From an uncultured Lactobacillus sp. (GTDB lineage Bacteria; Bacillota; Bacilli; Lactobacillales; Lactobacillaceae): a stretch of DNA of 64,000 bases. The translations under genes and the position numbers were made by a program. Shown here piece after piece: positions 16,944-25,573 of the stretch (positions are counted from its first letter, which is position 1; each line of letters begins with the position of its first letter). The stretch is taken from assembly GCA_946477855.1 (NCBI GenBank), contig CAMKZU010000004.1:1-64000 (forward strand), written 5' to 3'. A model generated the notes under the pieces. It ran no database searches and was not told where the DNA came from. It worked only from the letters and a program-made list of their open reading frames with translations.

Positions 16944-17714
16944 TTGGCACACGATCGCATAGTTGCATTAGACGGCCCAATGAATTTTCGGGATGTTGGC
17001 GGCTATCAAAATGCGACTGGCAAAACAGTTAAATGGAATAAAATTTATCGTTCGGATTCGCTTAGTTCGCTAACGGCAAAAGATCAGGTTAAATTAGCCA
17101 AGTTGCGGGTCACTGTCGATTGTGATTTGCGCTCTGAATATGAAAAATCTTCCTCGCCTGATAATCCCTGGCCTGAGGTGGAATACGTTGATTTACCAAT
17201 ATATTCTGATGGCATCAGTGACAGGCAGGATAATCGGGTCTACCGCTTTTTGCATCATATTCCCAATATGCAAAATAACTTTATTGGGCGTATATACCAG
17301 CAAACTTTATTAAGTTCACATAGTCAGGAAATGTTTGCGCGCGTTTTTGCAGAACTACTGGAATTGCCGGCAGATGAGGCTTTAGTTTATCACTGTAGTG
17401 CTGGAAAAGATAGAACCGGTATGGTTTCAGCATTGATTTTAATGGCTCTGGGTATTGATGATGATACGATTGCCCGCGATTATTTATTAACTAACGAACT
17501 TTATGATTTTGCTGTTTCAAGACAACTGCCAAGTAATGATGAAATTACCCAAATGGTTTCTAAAATGAATGTCACTAAAGGAGAAGGTATTGCCATTCGC
17601 GGTATTACAGAAACTGTTCGTGGCGGTTGGGGCGGGTTTCCCACCTTTTTTACCAAAGTTCTGGGTTTTAGTGCTGAAGACCTAGCCCAACTGCAGCGCA
17701 TGTATTTGGAATAG
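16944..17714 (+). CDS. Tyrosine/serine protein phosphatase
   Basis: 256 aa from a TTG start with GGGAGGTAAG upstream. The catalytic P-loop is HCSAGKDRTG at about residues 150-159. The N-terminal MNFRDVGGYQNATG is the signature of the bacterial Y_phosphatase3 family of dual-specificity phosphatases. It is cytoplasmic, with no signal peptide. It lies 21 bases after glpK on the same strand and may be co-transcribed. Its substrate is unknown. Confidence 0.9.
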   Translation: MAHDRIVALDGPMNFRDVGGYQNATGKTVKWNKIYRSDSLSSLTAKDQVKLAKLRVTVDCDLRSEYEKSSSPDNPWPEVEYVDLPIYSDGISDRQDNRVYRFLHHIPNMQNNFIGRIYQQTLLSSHSQEMFARVFAELLELPADEALVYHCSAGKDRTGMVSALILMALGIDDDTIARDYLLTNELYDFAVSRQLPSNDEITQMVSKMNVTKGEGIAIRGITETVRGGWGGFPTFFTKVLGFSAEDLAQLQRMYLE

Positions 17715-17744
17715 CAAAAATAGCCAGTAAAGTTTTAGACCAAG

Positions 17745-17777
17745 CAAAAAAGCCGCACATTATGTGTGACTTTTTTA
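17745..17777. terminator. Bidirectional terminator between converging genes
   Basis: AAAAAGCCGCACA pairs imperfectly with TGTGTGACTTTTT around a short loop. A and T runs on the two sides suit both the phosphatase gene and the converging MATE gene. Confidence 0.65.
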
Positions 17778-17805
17778 TTTGAAGCTTAAATTGGACAAAT
17801 AATTT

Positions 17806-19146
17806 TTACATGTAATGATATTTCGTACGTGCTTTAAATAAGAAGAAGACGGATATAATTGCAGTAAATGCTTCAGCAACTGTTAAAGCGATCCAAATAC
17901 CATTACCGCCAAAGATCATTGGTAAGACAATTAAACAAAGAATTGGCATTACTAATGACCGGCTAATTGAGATAACTAAAGGCATCATTGTATCATTGAA
18001 TGCTGTTAACATGTCCTGAATACAAATATTTATACCCACAAAAACAAAGCATGTCGCAAAGAGCAGCCATTTTTGCTTACCCAAGATAAATTCTGGTGAG
18101 TTAGGTGATACGTAAATGCGCAGTACCGGATAAGCCATAAACCATGAGCCAACTCCGAATACGATTAATAAAACGAGGCAGGCTTTGACGTACTTTTTGA
18201 AAATATCTTTAATTTTGACGTAATTCTTTTCACCAATCAGATAACTGAAAATAGGACCAACGCCTTTGCCATAACCTAAGAATGGTGCTAAGAATAAGAA
18301 CTGTGCGTAGAGGTAAATGGCGGCAACAGCTACGCCTTTTTCGCCGTAAAATTTCATTGCCTGAATATTGTAGACGGCAGTCATAACAGCGGTAGCGGCA
18401 CTGTAGACAAAGTCAGCTAAACCTAATTTGAAACATTCCCAAATTTCACTGGGAGTTGCCTTTGGCGCTGCGTAGTGCAATGAATTTTTGTGAGAAATAA
18501 CGGCAACCAATGACAAGATGGCTGAGAAAGCTACACCAGTGTTAAAGCCAAGTGCTGCACCGGCTGTACCCATGTGCCAAACAGCCTGGTAAAGAAAGTC
18601 GGCTGCTAAAGTAACCAGACCACCGGCAATTGTGATAACCATACAATAAGTTGGTTTACCAGCTACCAATAGCCACATCTGGAAGTCAAGCTGAATACAA
18701 TAAACAATCATAAAATACTTATGTACTGACCAATAAGTTGCACATACAGGAGCCAGTTTGGCATCAGCCCCAAGCATGAGCCAGACGTTATTGCCCATTA
18801 ATGTAACGATAATTACCCAAACCAAAGTAATTAAAACTGAGCTAATAAGCATAAAAGTAAACAGCTGGTTGGCTTCTTTATCACGTTTTTCACCCATCAT
18901 TTTGCCTAATACGGCAGTAGAACCGCCGGAAATCAAAAATGATATGGCTTCAATTACCGCCTGCACTGGGTAAATAATATTGATAGCAGATAGAGTAGCC
19001 GTACTATTGAAATTTGTCGCGATGGCCGTATCAAAGATTTGATAAATACCTGTCCATAATTGCAGAAAAATGGAGGGTACACCAAACATGAAAAGGGCGA
19101 AAAAGGTAAAATCGCGTGCTAATCGGTTAGTTTTTTCTTCTGCCAT
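17806..19146 (-). CDS. MATE-family multidrug/Na+ antiporter
   Basis: 446 aa from the ATG at 19146, with about 12 hydrophobic segments. MATE features are FFALFMFGVPSIFLQLWTGI at the N-terminus, GDTAIAT-like IFDTAIATNF, VLGKMMGEKRDKEANQLF in the first half and PIFSYLIGEKNYVKIKDIF in the second. It extrudes organic cations or drugs using an ion gradient. The start lies one base after the stop of the amidohydrolase gene, so the two form an operon. A product or substrate of that enzyme could be the cargo, but this is speculation. Confidence 0.9.
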   Translation of the reverse strand: MAEEKTNRLARDFTFFALFMFGVPSIFLQLWTGIYQIFDTAIATNFNSTATLSAINIIYPVQAVIEAISFLISGGSTAVLGKMMGEKRDKEANQLFTFMLISSVLITLVWVIIVTLMGNNVWLMLGADAKLAPVCATYWSVHKYFMIVYCIQLDFQMWLLVAGKPTYCMVITIAGGLVTLAADFLYQAVWHMGTAGAALGFNTGVAFSAILSLVAVISHKNSLHYAAPKATPSEIWECFKLGLADFVYSAATAVMTAVYNIQAMKFYGEKGVAVAAIYLYAQFLFLAPFLGYGKGVGPIFSYLIGEKNYVKIKDIFKKYVKACLVLLIVFGVGSWFMAYPVLRIYVSPNSPEFILGKQKWLLFATCFVFVGINICIQDMLTAFNDTMMPLVISISRSLVMPILCLIVLPMIFGGNGIWIALTVAEAFTAIISVFFLFKARTKYHYM

Positions 19147-19147
19147 G

Positions 19148-20782
19148 TTACTTCTTTCCTCTCGAGTAAACCATTTTACCGTCAATCATCGTGAAGATTG
19201 GCTTAGTATTGTGGATGTCATGTGGATTAATTGTAAATAAGTCTTGATCAAGTAGAACCATATCAGCGGCTTTACCAACTTCGATTGAACCCGTTTCTTT
19301 TTCACGGAAGTTTTGGAAAGCACCATTAATCGTGTAACTGGTGAGCATTTGTTCGACACTGACTCTTTCAGTTGGGTCCAAGACAGTCTTTTCACTCTTA
19401 TCGCCGGGGGCACATCTGGTAACGCCAACTTCGATGGTTTCCATTGGATCAGGATTAGTCACTGGAAAATCAGTTGCGGCAGATACCAGAACGCCTTGAT
19501 CCCAAAATGACTTTAACTTGTATTCACGTGAGGCTCTTTCTAAGCCCAAATACTTAACTTCCAAAGCGTCAAAGTAAATTGGGTCCTTGAAGAACCAAGC
19601 TGGATCACAGGCAGCAATGACTTTGTCTTTAGCCATTCTGGCAATGTCACTTTCACGAATGACCTGCAGGTGAGTTAAAGTTGGGCGCCAATCTTTTTTA
19701 GGCTTTTTGGCTTGTGCATACTCAATTCCGGTCAAAGCTGCATCAATTGCGGCATCTCCAATAACGTGGCAGTGAACTTGGAAGCCCTTCTCTTTAGCCC
19801 GCCGCATCATGTTGTTTAATTGCTCTTGTGTGCAGTTGAAGTTACCCCGGTATCCCGGTTTATGAACATAGTCGTCAAAGAAGTAAGCCGTGGCTGATTC
19901 AACCACGCCATCAACGACAAACTTCAGGTTGTTGCACTTATAATGTTTGCCATGGTAAGCATCGCGAATAGCAGCAAAATCGTCTAATTTGTCGGGACTA
20001 TCATGCTCAGGTCTAATGTGGAAGCCTGATACGACCTTTAACTTTAATTTTCCTTCGATGTCCAATTCTTCCAGAGCCTGTTGTGCCCGAGTTTCATCAC
20101 GCAAAATTGGCTCGTAGATTGAAGTCAAACCCATTGATAATAAGCGATCTTGCAGCCATAAAACGGCTTTTTTAATTTCTTCAACCGTATAATCCGGAAC
20201 TGTCTTTAAAATATCGCCCATTGCCCATTCGCGGACTAAGCCAGTGGGTTCTTTGGTCTTAGGATCAAGAACGAATTCACCTTTTTCTTTGGAAACATAG
20301 CCTTTGCCGATGCCAGCATTTTCAAGAGCTTTACTGTTAACAATGTAAGAGTGTCCGTCAACTGATTGCAATAATACCGGCTTATCGCTGCATGCAGCAT
20401 CAATCCATGATTTGTCGGGTCTTTCGGCAATAATAGCATTTTCCCAGCCGGTACCCATGTAATAATCACGATCTGGATGTTCATCAACGTATTTTTTGAT
20501 AATCTTCGTGTAATCATCGACACTTTTACCACCAGCTAACTGAATCTTATACATTCCTTCAGTTGCACCAGATGAAAAGTGCATATGGCTATCTGTCATT
20601 CCCGGGATAAATAGTCCGTTGTTATTAACAATATATTCGGTCTTAGGACCAATATAAGATTTCGCTCCGTCTTTAGAGCCTACATAAACAAATTTACCGT
20701 CTTTAACAGCAACTGCCTCAACATATTTATGCTTTTGAGCAGCAGTAAAAATTTTTCCTGTTAAAACATAATCTGCTTCCAT
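19148..20782 (-). CDS. Amidohydrolase family protein (YtcJ-like)
   Basis: About 544 aa from the ATG at 20782 (GGGAATT upstream); ATG 20791 is an alternative. Metal-site motifs of the amidohydrolase superfamily are FIPGMTDSHMHFSSG near residue 60, FQVHCHVIGDAAIDAALTG in the middle, and SAATDFPVTNPDPMETI. The C-terminus SIEVGKAADMVLLDQDLF is the usual beta-sandwich return. YtcJ-type enzymes hydrolyse N-acyl or amide substrates; the actual one is not known. It heads an operon with the MATE exporter, and a perfect 12-bp inverted repeat lies 91-120 bases upstream. Confidence 0.88.
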   Translation of the reverse strand: MEADYVLTGKIFTAAQKHKYVEAVAVKDGKFVYVGSKDGAKSYIGPKTEYIVNNNGLFIPGMTDSHMHFSSGATEGMYKIQLAGGKSVDDYTKIIKKYVDEHPDRDYYMGTGWENAIIAERPDKSWIDAACSDKPVLLQSVDGHSYIVNSKALENAGIGKGYVSKEKGEFVLDPKTKEPTGLVREWAMGDILKTVPDYTVEEIKKAVLWLQDRLLSMGLTSIYEPILRDETRAQQALEELDIEGKLKLKVVSGFHIRPEHDSPDKLDDFAAIRDAYHGKHYKCNNLKFVVDGVVESATAYFFDDYVHKPGYRGNFNCTQEQLNNMMRRAKEKGFQVHCHVIGDAAIDAALTGIEYAQAKKPKKDWRPTLTHLQVIRESDIARMAKDKVIAACDPAWFFKDPIYFDALEVKYLGLERASREYKLKSFWDQGVLVSAATDFPVTNPDPMETIEVGVTRCAPGDKSEKTVLDPTERVSVEQMLTSYTINGAFQNFREKETGSIEVGKAADMVLLDQDLFTINPHDIHNTKPIFTMIDGKMVYSRGKK

Positions 20783-20872
20783 AATTCCCATCTCTTTCAC
20801 TAAATTTACCCATGTGACTAATAACACATGCGCTACAATTCATTATCCGCAAAAACACCATTTTCACATTAA

Positions 20873-20902
20873 CCTAAAGATATATTTCTCTATATCTTTA
20901 GG
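20873..20902. repeat. Perfect 12-bp inverted repeat upstream of the amidohydrolase operon
   Basis: CCTAAAGATATA and TATATCTTTAGG are separated by six bases (TTTCTC). It lies between the LuxR gene and the amidohydrolase start. It has no long T run on either side, so it is more likely a protein-binding site or a leader hairpin than a terminator. The adjacent membrane LuxR protein is a candidate binder. Confidence 0.6.
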
Positions 20903-20936
20903 CTACAAGGACTAAGATCTTAAGCTTAACGGGCAT

Positions 20937-20976
20937 AAAAAATCCAGGCTCATATTTCAAAATGAACCTGGATTTA
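20937..20976 (-). terminator. Terminator of the membrane LuxR gene
   Basis: On the minus strand AAATCCAGGTTCAT pairs with ATGAGCCTGGATTT and is followed by TTTT. It lies 36 bases after the stop of the LuxR gene. Confidence 0.85.
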
Positions 20977-21011
20977 GCCGCTATAGCGGCGTTACAAGAT
21001 AAAATTAATAT

Positions 21012-22007
21012 CTAATGGTAATTCAAAAATTTATTAATCAGTTGGCTTCTGCGGGAAACTTCCATTTTATTTAAGATATTATGGACGTGAGCCTTAACAG
21101 TTCCAACGGTAATATAAAGTTTATCTGCGATTGCTTGGTTGCTTTCACCTTGCAAAACTAACAGTAAGACATCAACTTCTCTTTTGGTCAAGCCATAATG
21201 ATCACAGAATTCGTGAACTTCTGCTTTTTGAAAAGATAAATCTTTGTTTTCATATTTTTGCACAGTATATTCACTAAGCCGTTGTTGCACCAAATTTTCC
21301 ACTTGCCTGTGGGTGTATTCTTCATGTTCGTGTTTTGTAATAAATAAAATAACAATAGCTAAAATAAAATAATAACCGTCTTCAATTAAGTTGACGTGAT
21401 TTTCGTAAAAGGGAAATTTGAGATCGATAAGTCTTTGCCATTTTGAAAAGGCACCAATTTCAATTAAAGACAATCCCAGCGCGATAAACGAACAAATATA
21501 AAATATTTGCTGGTTCTGGGACAGTTTTTTCCAGGGCAGACAAAAAAGCAGCAAAATAATGAACTGACAGATTTGATTAGTGCTTTTACCTGCAATATAC
21601 CAATCGGCTGGATTGAGGGTAGTAAGAAAAATTACTTCTAGGATTAAAGAAGTTAGCGCCAAAATATTGGCTATTGGGATCACAGGTAACTTTTTATTCA
21701 TATTAGTTAGTTCGTTAAGACAGAAGATAGTAATAATATTTTCACCAAAAGTAATGGTAAATTCCACCAGCAAGTACCAGTAGTTTAAGATTATTTTTCG
21801 ACTGCCAACAGCAATAATGCTGCGGGTAACAAACTCATAGCCTGTTTCAAAAGTACTTTCAAAAATAAAAGAGATAAATAGCCATTTCAACAGTAAAAAG
21901 AGCTTCTTTTTTGATAAGTTATAAACAACGGCGCAGTTACAAACTACGCTCATAAAAAGAAGTATAAAAATAACGTCATAGACATAAATAAAGATATCAT
22001 TGCGCAT
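21012..22007 (-). CDS. Membrane-embedded LuxR-type transcriptional regulator
   Basis: 331 aa. The first about 225 residues hold roughly seven hydrophobic segments (IYVYDVIFILLFMSVVCNCA at the start, FILAIVILFITKHEHEE at the end). The C-terminal about 65 residues are a GerE/LuxR helix-turn-helix (LTKREVDVLLLVLQGESNQA and ITVGTVKAHVHNILNKM). There is no receiver domain, so signal and DNA binding are in one protein, a one-component design. Neighbours are the amidohydrolase-MATE operon on the same strand, the likely target. The signal is unknown. Confidence 0.88.
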   Translation of the reverse strand: MRNDIFIYVYDVIFILLFMSVVCNCAVVYNLSKKKLFLLLKWLFISFIFESTFETGYEFVTRSIIAVGSRKIILNYWYLLVEFTITFGENIITIFCLNELTNMNKKLPVIPIANILALTSLILEVIFLTTLNPADWYIAGKSTNQICQFIILLLFCLPWKKLSQNQQIFYICSFIALGLSLIEIGAFSKWQRLIDLKFPFYENHVNLIEDGYYFILAIVILFITKHEHEEYTHRQVENLVQQRLSEYTVQKYENKDLSFQKAEVHEFCDHYGLTKREVDVLLLVLQGESNQAIADKLYITVGTVKAHVHNILNKMEVSRRSQLINKFLNYH

Positions 22008-22183
22008 CGTTAAAATAACTCCGAGTAAGAATATTGATTCAGAATTACTAATTAAACTAATGATTTACTGAACCTATCTCTTTTTAGTATACGACAATTG
22101 CATTGCATGTGTGCCAACTATCTTAACGTTTTCATAATAAGATTTGTAATTGTCTTAATTAAATTAGCAAAAATGCACTCTTT

Positions 22184-23653
22184 TTATAATACGCTTTGCT
22201 TTGTTGAAAGGATATTAAGCCAATTTTCCCAGTCTTTGCGGTATAGTTGTGCTTGTGAAAACTTCATTTTAGGTGAATAAACCTTAACTGCGGCTATTTT
22301 ATTATTATGGCTCATAGCATTCATAGCTGTTCCTAAGGCACTCAATTCTGAAACAGCAGCAAGTTTAACTTGCATTTGGCTAATATCGCTTAAATATTGC
22401 ATTAAATATTGATTTTGAATCATCCCGCCATCAACGTTAAGCTCCCAGTTAATTTGCGGAAATAATTTTTTCAGTTCACTAATGGTGTCGCTTATTTGGT
22501 AAACTAATGAATCTAACGTCGCTTTTACCAGTTCGTTTTTACCAGTGATAGTCGTCATTCCGACAAAAGCTGCTTTCATATTCGGCTGCCAGTAGGGGGC
22601 GCCTAGACCCGCAAAGGCCGGGATTAAACAGGTGTGATCGTTGCGATTAGCTGCCAATGCTAAATTACTGGTTTCTTTAGGCGAACTAATCAGCTTTAAG
22701 TTATCCTTTAGCCAAGTAATGCAGGCGCCAGCGTAATTAATATTACCTTCAAGCACATAGGAAATTTGCCCATTTAAAGACCAGGCAATCGAAGTATTAA
22801 GCTTATTTTGAATACTTCGCGGCAGATTGCTGCCAATATTGAGCATCACGGAAGAACCTGTCCCAAAGGTAACTTTGAAATCTCCTGCATTAAAACAGCC
22901 ATGAGCATATAACGCAGCTTGTGAGTCACCCAGAACACTCATGATCGGGATAGAGTGGTTAAGCAATCCGAATAAATTCGTATTACCAAAGTGGGAATTA
23001 GAGTCAACGATTTCAGGCAGGCTTTCAATTGCGATACCAAAAATAGCTCCTAACTCTTGATCCCATTTTCCCGTATGGATGTTCATTAACTGGGTCCGGC
23101 AGGCATTTGAAGGTTCTGTTTTAAAACTCTTTTTATTAGTCAACTGGTAAATTAACCAACTGTCCATAGTCCCTAAGCAGAGATCGTCTTTTTCCTGGGC
23201 TTGAATTACTTTGGGCTCATGAAGCAGCATCCAGCCCCATTTAGCTCCGGTAAAGTAGGGCGAGAGCGCCAAGCCAGTTTTTGTTTTGACTGTTTCTGCT
23301 AATTTTGGATAAGAGATAGATTTGATCAGTTTCTCAGCACGATTGTCCTGCCAAACTATGGTGTTACAAAGGGGCGCACCTGTTTTTTTCGACCAGGCAG
23401 CTGCAGATTCACGTTGATTTGTGATTGCTAAGGCTGTCAGTTGGTCAGGTTTGACCTGCATAAGGGCAGCTTCAAAGAGCTTTTTTAAATTAGTCTTAAT
23501 TTCACTTAAATCGTGGCTAATCCATCCGTTCTTGCTGACTATTTGTTTATGAGATAAGCTGGTTTTCCAAAAAATCTGGTTATTTTGATCAATCAGAAGA
23601 ACTTTTGTACCCTGTGTACTCTGATCGATTGTTAAAACATATTTTTCAGGCAT
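22184..23653 (-). CDS. FGGY-family carbohydrate kinase (glycerol-kinase-like)
   Basis: 489 aa. FGGY kinase motifs are YVLTIDQSTQGTKVLLIDQ, LAITNQRESAAAWSKKTG, NTIVWQDNRAEKLI, VLGDSQAALYAHGCF, FGTGSSVMLNIGS and PAFAGLGAPYWQPNMKAAFVG. It resembles glycerol kinase overall, but a true glpK lies at 15420. It is the third gene of an operon with the two transketolase subunits, 13 bases after the second. The context points to phosphorylation of a ketopentose or similar sugar that the transketolase then cleaves, for example apulose or a xylulose isomer. This is inference from context. Confidence 0.85.
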   Translation of the reverse strand: MPEKYVLTIDQSTQGTKVLLIDQNNQIFWKTSLSHKQIVSKNGWISHDLSEIKTNLKKLFEAALMQVKPDQLTALAITNQRESAAAWSKKTGAPLCNTIVWQDNRAEKLIKSISYPKLAETVKTKTGLALSPYFTGAKWGWMLLHEPKVIQAQEKDDLCLGTMDSWLIYQLTNKKSFKTEPSNACRTQLMNIHTGKWDQELGAIFGIAIESLPEIVDSNSHFGNTNLFGLLNHSIPIMSVLGDSQAALYAHGCFNAGDFKVTFGTGSSVMLNIGSNLPRSIQNKLNTSIAWSLNGQISYVLEGNINYAGACITWLKDNLKLISSPKETSNLALAANRNDHTCLIPAFAGLGAPYWQPNMKAAFVGMTTITGKNELVKATLDSLVYQISDTISELKKLFPQINWELNVDGGMIQNQYLMQYLSDISQMQVKLAAVSELSALGTAMNAMSHNNKIAAVKVYSPKMKFSQAQLYRKDWENWLNILSTKQSVL

Positions 23654-23666
23654 AAATTACCAGCCT

Positions 23667-24611
23667 CTATTCAGACAAAAAACTTTTGACAGACTTCTTG
23701 ATGCCGGCGGTGTCAAGTCCATAATAACGAAAGACTTCGTCTTGTGTTCCTTGAATTGCCGGTTCGTCTGGAAAGCCTAAAATTTTAAGTTTGGCATGAC
23801 CGTACTGTGCCACTTCACATGCTATGGCGGCACCGATGCCGTTAATAACGTCATGTTCTTCTATAGTTACTAAGTAATTAAATTTTTGTGCTAAGGCGGC
23901 AATCATTTCGGTATCAAGCGGCTTGATTGAAGCAAGATCAACCACAGCAGCTTGTATGCCGTCTTTAACCAGTTCTTTAGCGGCTTGAAGGGCAAAGTAT
24001 AATGTCTCGCCAGTAGAGATTAAGCAAACGTCTTTACCGGGAAGGATTACTTTGGCCTTGCCGGGAGTGAAATGGAAATCTTTGTGGTAAACATTGTCCA
24101 GCTTACGTTTACCAATGCGCACATAAGCAGGCTTATCTGACTTAAGCAGATATTTGAATAGTGCTTTGATTTGGTATTTATCGCATGGCTGGTAGACTTC
24201 GAGGTCGGGAATTGCCCGCGTAATTGCCACATCGTTAAGTGAATGGTGGGTATTGCCCAGCCAAGTGTATGAATTACCGCCAGAAATACCAATGAGTTTA
24301 ACGTTATTGTGGTTAAATGCTACATCGACTTTGACTTGTTCAATTGCTCGCATGGCCAGAAATGAAGCTGGAGAAAAGACATAGGGATGCATACCTTCAT
24401 GAGCCATACCTGCGGCTACAGTTACGGCATTTTGTTCAGCTATGCCCATTTCTATGGTTCTGTCGGGATGTGCGTTAGTGAAAGGAACTAGTCCTGCCGA
24501 TCCCCGAGAATCGCATGTGACCACTATTAAATCTGGATCGCTAGTAGTTGCCTCGTCGAGCGTTTTTGCAATGACTGCATTTGCAGTTAATTTTTCATCC
24601 ACCTTATTCAT
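23667..24611 (-). CDS. Transketolase, C-terminal subunit
   Basis: 314 aa. It contains the pyrimidine-binding and C-terminal domains of transketolase. Seen are the catalytic glutamate in RTIEMGIAEQNAVTVAAGMA, and HHSLNDVAITRAIPDLEVYQP. LISTGETLYFALQAAKEL begins the last domain. It overlaps the end of the N-terminal subunit gene by 8 bases. Split transketolases of this kind occur in specialised sugar pathways and are separate from the housekeeping single-chain enzyme. Confidence 0.92.
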   Translation of the reverse strand: MNKVDEKLTANAVIAKTLDEATTSDPDLIVVTCDSRGSAGLVPFTNAHPDRTIEMGIAEQNAVTVAAGMAHEGMHPYVFSPASFLAMRAIEQVKVDVAFNHNNVKLIGISGGNSYTWLGNTHHSLNDVAITRAIPDLEVYQPCDKYQIKALFKYLLKSDKPAYVRIGKRKLDNVYHKDFHFTPGKAKVILPGKDVCLISTGETLYFALQAAKELVKDGIQAAVVDLASIKPLDTEMIAALAQKFNYLVTIEEHDVINGIGAAIACEVAQYGHAKLKILGFPDEPAIQGTQDEVFRYYGLDTAGIKKSVKSFLSE

Positions 24612-25437
24612 TATTTAACGCCTCCATTTGTGCATCTAATTCCTGTAATCCTGCTTGGTATTCAGTTGCAGTAGGAATTTTATGGTGCCAATCCGCTCTG
24701 TTTTCGGCTGCTGAAATACCTTTGCCCTTGACCGTATTAGCAATAATCAGGCGTGGCTTGTTGGTGTCATTTGGCTTAGTTAAAATATTAACCACATCGC
24801 CCATATTATTGCCATTAACTTCCAAAACATCCCAGTTGAATGCACGGTATTTGGTGCTTAGCGGGTTTGAGCGCATCACTGAATCGGTAGTGCCGGAAAT
24901 TTGCAGGTCATTGTGGTCAATAATGGCCGTGAGATTGTCTAAGTTATAATTACCAGCTGCCATTGCGGCTTCCCAAATTGATCCTTCAGCTTGTTCACCG
25001 TCACCCATTAAAACGTAAATGTGTTTGCGTAACTGCTTCATCTTAGCTGCAAGAGCGACACCAACGCCTAAACCTAGCCCATGACCCAGTGAGCCCGTAT
25101 GAAATTCCATGCCTTTGACTTCAGTAGTTGGATGGCCAATATAGGGACTGTTAAAAGTAGAGTACCTTTTTTCAAGGTCAGCGCGATCTATATAACCTTT
25201 ATCAGCTAAAATTTCGTACCAGATTTCAACAGCATGACCCTTACTTTGAATATACGTGTCAATATCTTTTTGACCAATGTTTTCTGCATTTTGGTTCATA
25301 ACCGCATAGTATAAAGCAACTAAGATATCAGCACAGGATAAGTCAGAACCGGTGTGACCGTTTTGGTGATTATAGATTAGCTGCCACGTTCTTTTTCTTA
25401 GTGCAACAGCCTTCTTTTTTAATTCAAGAATATTCAT
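24604..25437 (-). CDS. Transketolase, N-terminal subunit
   Basis: 277 aa, the thiamine-diphosphate-binding half. The TPP/metal motif is GDGEQAEGSIWEAAMAAGNY, continuing to NDLQISG. GHTGSDLSCADILVALYY near the N-terminus and FHTGSLGHGLGLGVGVALA are also family marks. First gene of a three-gene operon (N subunit, C subunit, FGGY kinase). It is divergent from a LacI regulator with a 136-base spacer holding repeated TAGTTTAG motifs. Confidence 0.92.
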   Translation of the reverse strand: MNILELKKKAVALRKRTWQLIYNHQNGHTGSDLSCADILVALYYAVMNQNAENIGQKDIDTYIQSKGHAVEIWYEILADKGYIDRADLEKRYSTFNSPYIGHPTTEVKGMEFHTGSLGHGLGLGVGVALAAKMKQLRKHIYVLMGDGEQAEGSIWEAAMAAGNYNLDNLTAIIDHNDLQISGTTDSVMRSNPLSTKYRAFNWDVLEVNGNNMGDVVNILTKPNDTNKPRLIIANTVKGKGISAAENRADWHHKIPTATEYQAGLQELDAQMEALNNE

Positions 25438-25502
25438 GAAAACACCTCATTATCAAAAATAATTACTTGTAATTGCTTACACTGATAGAGTATCATGCTT
25501 AT

Positions 25503-25543
25503 AACTAGTTTAGTTATATTGATTAGTTAGTTTAGCTTATATT
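25503..25543. promoter_or_regulatory. Repeated TAGTTTAG operator candidates, transketolase/LacI spacer
   Basis: AACTAGTTTAGTT (25503-25515, arms AACTA and TAGTT) and TTAGTTTAGCTTATATT (25527-25543) share the core TAGTTTAG, 24 bases apart. The same core recurs before the isomerase gene at 26594-26601 and 26635-26643. The intervening LacI gene is the natural candidate regulator of both transcripts. Confidence 0.6.
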
Positions 25544-25573
25544 AGTAAACAATAATATTGAAGAGATGATTTT

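Noticed and set aside
19146-19185. Upstream extension of the MATE gene
   Set aside because: Extra N-terminal residues lie within the end of the amidohydrolase gene. The ATG at 19146 has AGGAAAG ahead of it and begins the usual MATE N-terminus.
22098-22280. 60-codon open frame on the plus strand
   Set aside because: It overlaps the end of the FGGY kinase gene in antisense and has no binding site or recognisable features.
22184-23653. Calling the FGGY kinase glpK
   Set aside because: A better glpK exists at 15420, and this gene is in an operon with transketolase subunits, so a family-level name is safer.
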